From contig JAQFVV010000049.1 of assembly GCA_028023455.1 (NCBI GenBank), forward strand, positions 5,507,149 through 5,571,148: a stretch of 64,000 bases of DNA, in the 5' to 3' direction. This document shows positions 50,378-61,111 of this stretch, piece by piece. The translations under genes and the position numbers were made by a program. The notes under the pieces are model-generated. The model did no database searches. It was given only the letters and a program-made list of their open reading frames with translations, and was not told where the DNA came from. The stretch's first letter is position 1. Every line of letters starts with the position of its first letter. Source of the stretch: Epiperipatus broadwayi (lineage: Eukaryota > Onychophora > Udeonychophora > Euonychophora > Peripatidae).

Positions 50378-50471
50378 GGCTTGGTGGAGACATGTGTCAT
50401 CTTGGAAGCAATCTCTGGAATAATCTCTTCCAGCGTGACACATACTTACAGGGGAAATGACTTAAGCACAG
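50378..50471 (+). CDS. Candidate internal exon, unknown protein
   Basis: This 94-bp island is GC-richer than its surroundings and is preceded by CTCTTTCTTTCCTACAG. From phase 0 it encodes 31 codons plus one base: GLVETCVILEAISGIISSS followed by VTHTYRGNDLST. Phase 0 fits the end of the exon at 29290-29360. The donor would be G|GTCACA, which is weak; without splicing the frame stays open to a TAG near 50537, so a terminal exon is an alternative. RGNDLST faintly recalls the RGNSLAS block of RasGAP domains, but that is not enough to assign a family. Confidence 0.5.
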
Positions 50472-52007
50472 GTCACATGATTTTTAAAAACGATCTCAAA
50501 TGCTTAAATCTGCCAAGTATATTAAAATGTATATTGTAGAATAATTTCTTCAATACGAAATTATTTAAGCTCCAAGGAAATGGCAGACGTCATTCAGGGC
50601 GAACAAAAGTAATGTCATCTCCACTAAACACACCGTCTTACATGATTGAAGATATACTTATATATGATTGCTTAAGGCATTGTCAAAGTAAATTCACTAT
50701 AACCAAAAAAAAAAAATTGAATTAAAAAAAAAATCCATATAATATATAATTTCTACACACACACACGGCCACACACACATCTATGCTAATATGTTTTTAT
50801 GCATATATATATTAGTGATGATGTAAATGGCATAATTGTATTATGGTATAGCTAGAATAAAATTTGTTATGAGAAACAATTACCATAATTTATCCAATTA
50901 TTAACTGATTTTATTTTATATTATCCTATTGACTAATAATTTCAATCTATATTTTTACTGAGAATTGCATATATTTGGGAGATAAAGCTAATGGTACACA
51001 TAATATTTAGTACAGTAATAAGAGTATTGAACTATAGAGTTTAGGATCTTTGATTATAGCTTTAAACTTTATTTAATTTCTGTACAACGAACTATTTAAT
51101 TATTATTAATGTTTGTACTATTGGTACATTATTGTTTATTTGAAGCTATTAATTATGGTGAGAGCTAAATATCAGATAAGGATACTTATGCAAACTATAT
51201 GTGAAAACATATTGTTGGTCATTTTTCTACATATAATCATAAATAACTGAAGGTACCATGAATTAACATATGAAAGCAATTATTGCTTTATCACTTTTCA
51301 AAATTATAAATAGATATTATTTTAGTGATACCATTTTTTAAAATGAGTACAAAGCAAAAGTATTATCATTAAAGTTATGAAATAACTTTAAAATTAAATG
51401 TTAGAAAAATTGTGTCAAAATGGATGATAATCAATTGGAATTGCTTTGTTCTGTATTGTAGTATTTCATGTCTTGAACTGCTTTTGGACAGATAACTTAA
51501 TAGAATAACAACCTTTATAATATCTGGTAAAATATCTTGCCCCTTTAAAACCCAAGATAAAAAAATTTCCAGTAAAAGAGTCCCCTCCCCTCATAAAAAT
51601 ATTCCACCTTATCAAAAATATGAATTTCCTTATATAAAAGATTACCATTAATTGTAACCCTAAGTCTAATGTTTAATCATTACCCAAATTCTAACCCTAA
51701 TTCTTAACTTAAGCTAAAGCCATTTACTTTTTTTATTGGACGATAATTATCCAGAATTGTTTGTTTTTTTTTTTTTTTACATTTTAAAGTACAAGTGACA
51801 AACTTACTCCTCCCATAGCATCAACATAATTTAACCTAGATAAATACAATAATGATTATCATTAATCATGTAAAAAACTAGAGATTATCACTAATCCAGA
51901 TAGAAACTTTAAATCTCTGTTAAAGTTTAATATATAAGATTTTTTAATTAAACACACACACATGGAGTTTTTCACATTTTCTTTTCTCATGCCTAATCTT
52001 TTTATAA
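50472..52007. other. AT-rich DNA; possible 3' UTR or intron
   Basis: The first 180 bases are less AT-rich (for example GGCAGACGTCATTCAGGGCG) and could be untranslated exon. A CA run lies near 50755. At 51640-51720 there are a few irregular AACCCTAA words, too few for a telomere relic. Nothing else was found. Confidence 0.45.
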
Positions 52008-52370
52008 ATGTATTTAATAACCTCCACTCCATCTTGTATTCCTTTGAAGACATATGACTAAAAACACTTTAAAAGACTAATGAGCCCAAGATGCATTTCA
52101 TGCAGAAACAAAATTCATCAGTTAGCCCATGTGACTGTCTCTCATATATATCTTTATTATATGTACAATACATATCAATAGAAAATAGTTAAATTTTAAT
52201 ATACATGTATTTACACCAACCACAAGATATATATGAGAAATGATGACCTGAGTCAACTGATGAGTGCTAATTTAGCTTGAAATATAGTACTAAATTATTT
52301 TTTCTTTTATTGTGTCTTTAGTCATATGTTCCCAAAAGAATATGTGATAATGTGGAGGTTATTTAATACC
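52008..52370. mobile_element. Foldback element, diverged arms of about 150 bp
   Basis: The left arm (52008-52155) has TATTTAATAACCTCCACTCC, ACATATGACTAAAAACAC, CATCAGTTAGC and TCTCATATATATCTT. The right arm (about 52220-52370) has the inverted counterparts AAGATATATATGAGAAATGA, CAACTGATGAG, GTCATATGT and GTGGAGGTTATTTAATA. The arms are clearly diverged, so this is an older copy. Confidence 0.72.
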
Positions 52371-52507
52371 TTTATATAGATTTTTTTTTCTGTGAAATAT
52401 TTTGCTTTATATTTTATATAGAATATTTAAATATTTTTTATATAGTGTATAAATGCAATTCATTCTATTTACAACACCATTAAGCCACCTTTGTTTATTT
52501 ATTTCAG

Positions 52508-52566
52508 AAGCATATACTGAAAAGTGTGAAGCTGTGGAACATTTATCTCTTACACAACCTTTTTAA
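52508..52566 (+). CDS. Candidate terminal exon, unknown protein
   Basis: It follows TTTATTTATTTCAG. If joined to the single base left by the exon ending at 50471, the frame reads E-AYTEKCEAVEHLSLTQPF and then TAA. The phase match and composition are suggestive, but the segment is short, a second frame is also open, and the upstream donor is weak. An AATAAA occurs at about 52894. Lowest confidence of the three exon candidates. Confidence 0.28.
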
Positions 52567-52905
52567 TAATGTCAGAATAGTTACATTTTTTAATTCTAAA
52601 AAAAGTGTTGGCCATTATTAATGATCATCACTAAAGAATGACGATGCCTACAGAACTAATCTTGATATTGTGTAGCATTATCATTAATATCCATTGGTCA
52701 AATTATCTTACAGTATCTTGTTATTAAAAAAATGCAATGATATCTAAAAGTAAATAGATGGAATCAGCGTTTTTAATGCAAATATTAAAAAAAAGTGAGA
52801 CAATTATATGATATTCTATTTGATAAATCTTGTCATGTGTAACTAAAAAAAAGTCAGGTGCTAAAAGTAGTGTTTATTGCTTTTTTTTATAGTAATAAAT
52901 GGAAG

Positions 52906-53010
52906 CGTTGTTAGTTGAGAGGTCATCGCAGCAGCCTTGCAAGCAAGTAGTTGGTTGCAGACAGTTGTGGGTTTCCCTCCTGGCCAATGCTATGACATAT
53001 GAAAATAATA
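52906..53010 (+). mobile_element. tRNA-derived SINE with about 12-bp TSD
   Basis: Flanked by TAATAAATGGAAG (52893-52905) and TAATAATGGAAG (53012-53023). The body matches the 48847 copy: GTTAGTTGAGAGGTCATCGC, GCCTTGCAAGC, TTGGTTGCAGACAG, a decayed B box GGGTTTCCCTCC, and GCTATGACATATGAAAATAA. Confidence 0.85.
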
Positions 53011-53023
53011 ATAATAATGGAAG

Positions 53024-53929
53024 TGTTTCTGATTCATGACATTATTAGTCACTGATATCCAAAATTTACTGGGATATGTTATGACATCTTAATGTTGAAA
53101 GTGTTTGGAGAGTAATTTGTGGCAGTGAGAAGCAAGTAGTATTATATAAGTATGATAAATATATAAGAAAACTGTAGGGAGTTTTTTAATATAGTTTTAA
53201 GTAGGAGTCAAATGAATTGAAAATAAACACTATCAACATTAAGTTCTAATGAGAAATCATTTTGTTGTTCAAAAATATGCAAAGCTGAGAATATCTGCTT
53301 ATTTTATGAAAATTATTATCCCTTTTTTATGTATATAATAAAAATATACTTTCTAAAAATCCATTGATATTAACTAAATTATGTTTATTATGTATGCGGG
53401 ATTTGAACTCAACTCTCCATGCCATCTCATATTGCTAACTTATCTGATCACACACATGTTGAAAAGATAAATAATCACCAATATACATAATTCATCCTAA
53501 ACATGCAATCATCAGTTGGTCTAGATTACTATCTCCACACATATATACAATCAGTGCTCAGCTTTATATTAAGATAGCCAATCTTCATACTTTAAAGGAC
53601 AGGCTTCAAACTACTCCAACTCACAACTCTTCAGCCTTCCATTTCATTGAAAATCTGATGATGGAATGCTAATTGTGTTACATACAAATATTTTATACAA
53701 TGTGTTTATGAAAATGGCTTTTGACCTATTCTAATGTAACCAATGTAACTATAGTAATTACATTATGATATGGTGTAGGATTGTGGGTTTTTTTGATGGA
53801 TGGTGATGGTTAGTAATGGTATGTCCATGCTTTTTTGTATTTTAAATTAGAACATTGTCTAACTATTTACATTTAATAACTATTCAAATCTTATATATAA
53901 ATATTATACATATACTTTAAAATCATAAA
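53024..53929. other. AT-rich DNA with one tRNA-like fragment
   Basis: At about 53395-53470 the minus strand reads AGAGTTGAGTTCAAATCCCGC, containing the B-box-like GAGTTCAAATCCC, with GTTAGCAATATGAGATGG upstream. It may be another SINE remnant. No gene was found. Confidence 0.4.
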
Positions 53930-56901
53930 TGCTTTTAATGAAATCAACACTGCAAAAGATCATCAAGTAGTGAGATGTAAAATATATACAATTGCCAAAC
54001 TAGAGACACAAAAGCTATTACAAAAAATAGTCTAATCTTCAGAAACACTCCAATAAATTTAAATAAAATATTGCACATCATTTGAAAGTTAAGAGACTGA
54101 AAATAATCAGTTTTCATTAAAACTATAATGAAATATATAACTACAAAAAAAAAAAATTTACATAGTTAATACAAAAAAAGCAATTTACTACAAATTTTCT
54201 TTCTGAGACAAGAAAATATATTAAAAGAAAAATATAAAAAAAGTATTAAATATCTTATTAATAAGAATAAATATGCTTAGAAATTATTTAATGATCAGAA
54301 AACACGATAATAATGATATAAGAAAAAAAATATGAATATGTAAATAATGTTATAAAAAAAGAATAAAAGTTTTAAAAATGCAAAACATTTTTTGGAATTG
54401 TATAAAAAATTTTTAACAATAAGGAAAAAAGTTAGAACGATTATTAAAAAAAGGGAAGACATTTTAAACTATGTGGAGCAGGTTCTATAAAGAATTATAC
54501 AATAAATAATAGAGATATTTTTTATATATCAAATGCTTTTATTTACAGGTGTATTAAGAAGAAAAAAATTTAAATTTTAAATATCAAAATGTTCAGTATT
54601 TTTCCACCCTCTTTCATATCTAAGAAACTAAATGTCATACTAAGTAGATTAGTGTCCAATTCTATGGAATTTACATGTATTAAACATCAATTTAAAAAGT
54701 TTATTCTAACATAAAAAAGATCAAAAATTTACATATCAAAAGTCAAACAATTTTTCACCTTCATTCAAAGCATTTAAAAAGAACAAGAAAATAAAGTATT
54801 CTCTGTAATTACTACATCTGTATTTTTCATATACTTTAAATCATTAGAGGTAAGATATGCAATTAAATCTATAACAAAAGAATAATTTCAGGCATTGATA
54901 GAATTATTATTGATAATTTAAATGAAACAATCCAAGGAATATAAAAGTTTTTGTGGAGCTATATATCAAATGACCAAATGATAAAGCTATACCAGATAAC
55001 TGGAAGAATGAAGTAGTAATAATAATATTTAAGTAAAGAGATGAAGATATTAAAAATGATGAATGTCTTTGCCTCACATTAGTTCTATATAAAAATTTCA
55101 ACAATATTGTAAGAATTCATCTTCAGTAAACATAGATACAAATTAAATAAAAAGCAAACTGGATTTTTATTATCCCTGTAGATCATATCCTAATACTGAG
55201 ACAAATTGTATAAGGGTCTAATGAATATAAATATGCTTTGAATAGTTTAGAATATGATAACCATTAGATTTTATACACATTTTATAGTGATTATAGCTTT
55301 GGATCATTAAGATGTAGAAATAATTAATTAGCATATTCTAAAATTTTTATTAAAATTCACCAGAACAGATTAGATTACATTGAGATACTATGAAGATTAA
55401 CATTGAAAAGGCCATGACAAAGTGACTCCATATCATCAAAAAAGTGTAAAACAGGTTTACAAAGAAGTATTTATGGATTAAAGTGAGAAGCTAAAAAATA
55501 AAAGTAAATGGAAACTATTTAAATCATTTAGATTTAGCAGATGATGTGGTTATTAATTGTTTTTATTGAAGTTGAAAAATATGTTGTTGGCTTGTTAGTT
55601 TTGGTAAGCATTTTTCCTTAAATAAAAAATTCCCAATCAAAGTAAAAATGTTAAACATGTCCAAATACTAAAATTAAATACTAAACATTTAATTTTAAAT
55701 ACTAAATATGAAATATACATAGGGGTATACATTTTAACTTATAGCAAAAATATCTATTGATGTATATATATATATATATGTGTGTGTGTGTCAATTATAA
55801 GTATCCAGTCAATTTAAAGTAAGATCTAGTTTAATATTTTCATTTATTGTGTCAATACTAAAAACTTAAAAATAATAGAGATAATTTTATTTAAAATGCT
55901 TTTATTGACTGTGCACTAAAAAGAAAAAAAAATTTCTTCAATCCCAAATGGAGTTTTTAGATTTAATTTGAAATAAAACTATGGAGGGAGGGATTCAAAA
56001 TTTAACAGCATTCAGAATTTAATTAAGTCAGTCCAAAATTTTTATAACAAAGGATTGAATTAATTAATTTCTTGGCCTGCCATGCTTTTATTTTAAGTTA
56101 AATCTAAAAACCCCAATTGTGGTTGAAGAAACAATTATTTGCACAATCAATAAAAGCATTTAATATATTAAAAATAAGTATCTATTATTTCTGCAACTAA
56201 TGTTTCAATTTCAGAAAATGTTGCAAGAATTATCAGATGAAAATAAGAACATATAGTTAAAAATACATTGGAAAAAGTCTAAAAGAGTGTTCAATGGATT
56301 TCTCAGAAGAAATATAATCATAAATTAGAAGAAATTAATAATTACAAATATCTTTGTCATAAATACAGATGTAAGATAGATAAAATTACTCATAGAATTA
56401 AACTTGGATGGAATGCTACTGGTAGAAATATCATGATGTAAAAAATATGACATTGTGTTAGATAAATGTTTTTAACAAATATTTTTTACTATTTTTTACT
56501 CTTAAATCTAGTTATTTGCTAACAGCAATTCAGAGACTTCAGGCCATTTAATAAAATATGGAGTTATATATGTTGGGAGTAACAAAATGAGATCAAAAAC
56601 GAATTAGTGACTAAACATATATATATATCATTGATACCATTGAAAGATTTATTAAAGAATTGAAATAAAACTGGGCTGAACATATTGCTGAAAAATTGTA
56701 ATAAGTAGATAGTTGAAATTTTAACATTTAATCCCAATATAAAAAACATAGAAAGAGATTATAATATGTGAGATAGATGGATGAAATGATGAACTTGTTG
56801 ATATGTTATGAAAAAGAGAGACCATGAATTCGAAAAACTATTAAACTTGAAAAGGTTTTGTTTTGCAGTGAATCAAGGAGTTGAATATGATGATGATGAT
56901 T
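53930..56901 (+). pseudogene. Decayed LINE with EN and RT remnants, GAT tail
   Basis: Blocks follow the order of endonuclease-RT LINE proteins across several frames: DHQVVRCKI...KLETQKLL (end of the endonuclease domain, near 53957), RFYKELY (linker), IPDNWKNEVVIIIFK (RT start, near 54990), DHILILRQI (near 55170), HLDLADDVVI at about 55525-55551 with the catalytic ADD codons at 55537-55545, then after a 630-bp gap KMLQELSDENKN (about 56217), the RIKLGWNATGR block (about 56395), LYMLGVTK, ELKxNWAEHIA and a terminal GATGATGATGAT at 56888-56900. It is broken by many stops and frameshifts and by a nested MITE. It resembles the RTE/Jockey-like group that ends in GAT repeats; the clade is not fixed. 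Confidence 0.78.
55891..56163. mobile_element. Foldback MITE nested in the LINE
   Basis: The left end TTAAAATGCTTTTATTGACT and, reverse-complemented, the right end TTAAATGCTTTTATTGATTG begin arms of about 70 bp that continue through TTTCTTCAA and GTTTTTAGATTTAA. It lies between the LADD and KMLQELSDE blocks, which are normally adjacent in the RT. A TA/GT microsatellite (55768-55790) lies just to the left. Confidence 0.8.
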
Positions 56902-57618
56902 TCGGATTATGAAGAAATAAATTTTAGAAGTGAATAAGAGATAAATCAAAGATTTTTCTTATTATTAACAGTTTTTATTAGTATTTATAACAATATTTAT
57001 TACCATTATTTTTTCTTCATTCTTTTTCTTTTTTACTTTACGTACTGACGTCACTCACTTAGATCAATACGATTCCAGTCTGTAGGAGTTTTATAGCATT
57101 GCTCACCTTTCTGTCATAACTGTAACTATGCAGTTGTTGTATGTTTTGTGACTTCAAAATCTATTTTTAATTACATATAAAAAACATTAAACTATAATTG
57201 TTTTGACTGCGTTTTTTTTTCTAAGTCTTTTTTTTTTCTTTCTATCTTTTGTTTTTATTTTTCTGGAGGTAAAAATTAATGTACTCATTTACAATTATTT
57301 TTTAATGATGTTGATGAGTAAATATAAATGATTTAGAACAACGATGGAATTGTGAATATTTTCACATTTTAAGTGCTCAATTCATAATTAAAAGATTTTC
57401 AATGATAAAAATGTGTGAATAGAAAAGAAGGAAGAAAGTACATATTTACAATATTTAGTTTTAAGTCAAAGCAATATTTTATTGTAAATAAATCTAAAAG
57501 AGTATTTATATTTTTGATTGGTGATGTACTTTTTTAAAAATTTTCTGACTAAATAACTTTCCATTTACATTTTGTTAATACATATATTTTTTTATTTACA
57601 TTAAAATTTTAATATTTA
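56902..57618. other. AT-rich DNA, no gene seen
   Basis: A perfect TGACGTCA (CRE-type word) occurs at 57046-57053 in slightly GC-richer DNA, without a recognisable promoter or exon beside it. Confidence 0.5.
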
Positions 57619-57626
57619 CATTAGAT

Positions 57627-60311
57627 CAGGGTGGACGAATCTATGGCATGCACACCAGAGATAGCACGCTCAAAGTTTTTACTGACATTTGTTGCTAAAA
57701 TCTGTACTAATAAAAATTTACTGTTAATTAAAGGTAAATTAAATAAATATAATATTATCTTACAATTCAATTTTCAACCGAACTCTGATTAGAAACACTA
57801 AATAATATTATAAGTCAAAAAAGTGGTACTGATATAGTATAGTATCATATTCTATAAACCTGTCAAATTCTCACAATAAAACTAGAAAATAAACTCAGTA
57901 AAATATTTTATAACTCTTTGAAGTAAATTTTTTCAAATTTAAAGTAAAAGTAATGAAATGGTTTTCTGTCGTAATCTTTTTTAATCTAAACGCATTATGA
58001 CTCCATTCACTTTTTAATGTAATCAAAATCGCAGATAAAGAAATGAAATGCGTAATCAATTTCAACAAACAACATTTTTTTCTGCTTGAAATTTTGCTGT
58101 AAAAGTGAAAAGTATGGATGATAATATATTTTAGCATATAATAAATCGTTGATTTATAAAATTACTAAAGCTCATTTAAATTTACTTTTAAATAAATTTC
58201 ATTATATTAATATGACTAGTGAACATAAAAAACAGAAATTGTCAAACAGTAGAGAATTTTAAAATTGATGAACTGATGAGTATGGAATGATTAACAAAGG
58301 CAGCAAGACAGTATATGTTTTATGTTCCTGAACAGTTACATTGGGAACATCATTGGTAAAATGGCATTATAAAACCAATCATAAATTGCCTTGTGAAAAA
58401 AGTAAAGATGAACAAAAAGAATATATTGCCCAAGCATTTAAAAATATAAATAGTCAATCAATATCTATAAAGAAATTTATCCAAAAATCATTTAAATATA
58501 ACTGCAGCTAGGTTTTTTTATTTTAAATGTAATTGCCAAACATGGGAAAACTTTTAATGATGAAGAATATATGAAAGAAATATGGATGAAATGTGCACTT
58601 TCAAAAACATTGCTTTAAATTATTCAGAGAATAAAGATTTAACATTGGCTAGAAATACAGTTAAAGGAAGAATCCTGCAATCATGCAAATGGCTAACAAC
58701 ATATCTTACCAACAACACCAACAAAAAAAGATGTAAAATCTTCTAGTTTAATTTCTCTCTGCCTTGATAAAAGTACAGACATAAATGGATCAGCTCATTT
58801 AGGCTAGTTTTATTTGCTATTGTTTTGGAAATAATATCAAGGAAGAATTGATCAGTTTAACCTCATTAGTAACAACAACAAAAGGAATAGATATTTGGAA
58901 CAAAATTTCAAATGTACTCACTGAAAAGAAATAGATATTGCCAAAATTGTATCAGTAACTAACTACATATGGTGCTCAAAGTATGACTGGAAAAGAAATG
59001 GTTTTCTCAGTTTATTTATCAACCATATTGGACATTAAATTTTGGGTTTTTATTGCATTATACATCAGCAGGTTTTATGTGCAAAGGCCAGCTTTAAGTC
59101 ACAATTTATTGAGTGAGTTGGACTCAGTATATAATGGTTTACTTATGTACAACAATGTGTGATGGTTAAGTCAACAAAAAATTCTTCCAAGATTTGTTGA
59201 GTGTTTAGATGAAATTAGACAGTTTTTAAGTAATGAGAAAATCATTGAAAAGTATAATGAATTAATGGATGTTGAATGGCTTTTGAAATTAATGTTTTTT
59301 ACTTATATGTGTTCACATCTAAATGAATTAAATGTGAAAGTGCAAGGTTATAATAATACAATTGTTGTCATGTTTGATTTGATCAAAGCATTTGAAGTTA
59401 AATTACAAATATTTTCCAAATATAAAAAAGTTTTTCTTGATGTAGAATCTCATGAGAAACCAGATTAAGTAAAATTGACTCAAGAGTTTTATGCTGTTAT
59501 ACAGTCGATAATTGATTAATTTTCTTTTAAGATTTAGATAGTTTAAACAATTTTTAGAATAATCAAAATGTATTTTATATCCAGACATAATATCTATGGA
59601 TAGTTTCAAGTTAGAAATTTTTGAGTGGTTTTAATTTGAAAGATATAGAAATGCAATCACTCGATTTTCAATCCAGTTCTATATGAAAATAGAAATTTAT
59701 TGATTTGAGAAATGAGTTAGAAACAGTGGAAAATGATCGATTATTGAATATATGTAAAAAAAATGCTGTAGAGGAACTATTGACTGCCTGGAATGCTATT
59801 CCTGAAACATTTAATTGTTTAAAAAATTAGTGACTTCTATATTATAAATTTTTTCCTCTCCATATACAATGTGACTCATTGTTTTCAGAAATGAATTTAA
59901 TTAAAGACAGTTCGAGAAATAGAATGATAAATGAATCTAGTTCAGTATGTACATCATTAAAAGTGACAAAATATTAACCAGATATAAAACATTTGGTATC
60001 CAATGTACAATAGCAAAAAATCTCATTTAATAATATCTATTTAGGTTGATTCTATATGTTTGTCTCCAAAATTGTTTTAATTACTATTATTTTTTTACTA
60101 TTACATTTTATTCAACCTGTACTCTTCTAAATAAATATTATTCTCTTGTATTTAGCTTATTTAAAAATTTTGTTTAATTATTATTATTTTTAAAACCTGC
60201 ACTAATTAAGTTGATTATATTTTAATTTAATAAGTGTATGGCACGCCGATCATTTAATAAAAGTTTTTGGAAATTTTTGGCAAGTACACGTAAAAAGGTT
60301 CGCTACCACTG
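57627..60311 (+). mobile_element. hAT transposon, full-length inactive copy
   Basis: The 2685-bp element starts CAGGGTGGACGAATCTATGG. Its other end, reverse-complemented, is CAGTGGTAGCGAACCTTTTT. Subterminal words GGCATGCACACC and GGCACGCCGATC recall Charlie-type hAT ends. The flanking 8-mers CATTAGAT (57619-57626) and CCTTTGAT (60312-60319) match at 6 of 8 positions, compatible with an aged target duplication. It encloses the decayed transposase at 58211-60020. Confidence 0.78.
58211..60020 (+). pseudogene. hAT transposase, GTF2IRD2/Charlie8-like, decayed
   Basis: Blocks line up with the hAT transposase type that also forms the C-terminal half of vertebrate GTF2IRD2. They include SLCLDKSTDING (first catalytic Asp region, about 58755), then VLGFHCIIHQQVLCAKA-like LGFYCIIHQQVLCAKA (about 59040), DVEWLLKLMFF...HLNELNVKVQG in an intact 67-codon frame at 59265-59468, and the C-terminal dimerisation block LFSEMNLIKDSSRNRM (about 59880) with PDIKHLVSN. 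The N-terminal zinc-finger part is poorly preserved. There are more than ten stops or frameshifts, so it is inactive. The coding span of about 1.8 kb is normal for the family. Confidence 0.78.
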
Positions 60312-60319
60312 CCTTTGAT

Positions 60320-61103
60320 TATAATGTTCATAAACTTTAATATTATAATGATAATTAATTTGTTAATATATTATACTCTGTTATGTGTATGTTTTTTTTT
60401 TTTGCAATGCTTAATAATAATAATAATGATAAGAAGGAGGAGGAGGAGGAAGAGGATCACAGAAAACCTAATGTAGTTTGCAAGACAATTCAAAATTCTT
60501 TGAATATAAATCTTTCAAATTACTTGCAACTCCAGTGTAAAAGGTGATTTTAAATAATATTTTAAAAACAACAAAAACAAAATTAGTTATAGAGTAAAAG
60601 TTTGCAGATATCCATGTGTGGGTCTATGAAAGAAAAAAAATCTAACAAATACCCTTAGCTTCCCAGCGTTGGCAAAAGATAATATAAATGGCTATCACGC
60701 CTTCAGTATTTCATAACGCTGGTGCAAAAACAAGCCTAAGAAATAATGTTACTTTAATTAATAAAAAAAATATATATTGATATTGCAAAAAAAAAAAACT
60801 TGATATCAACATTAATCTCAAACATGAACTTTAATCCTTCTTCCCAAAGATTCAGAAAATATACAACTAGCAATATTGAAAATTTAGAATTACAAAATCA
60901 AATAGTGAAGAAATGCACCCCCCCCCCAATCTATTTTCTAATATGGACTGATAATATGCTAGACAGCATTTTTGAGAAATTACACAGCACTATTCCTAAT
61001 GGACTATTCAACACATTCTACTGTTTTTTCATAAATTGTTAAATAATTTTATCTCAAAAACTAATGTAGCCTTTCAGGAAGGTTGCGACATTGCAATCAG
61101 TTT
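60320..61103. other. Spacer between the two hAT transposons
   Basis: It contains a short AAT/GAT/AGG low-complexity stretch (60413-60453), A runs and a 10-base C run near 60918. An 80-codon frame at 60800-61042 has no recognisable motif. Confidence 0.55.
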
Positions 61104-61111
61104 ACCTAAAG

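Noticed and set aside
51640-51720. AACCCTAA-like words resembling telomere repeats
   Set aside because: Only two or three irregular matches, not a tandem array.
57046-57053. TGACGTCA, a canonical CRE word
   Set aside because: Isolated 8-mer without a TATA box, exon or other sites nearby.
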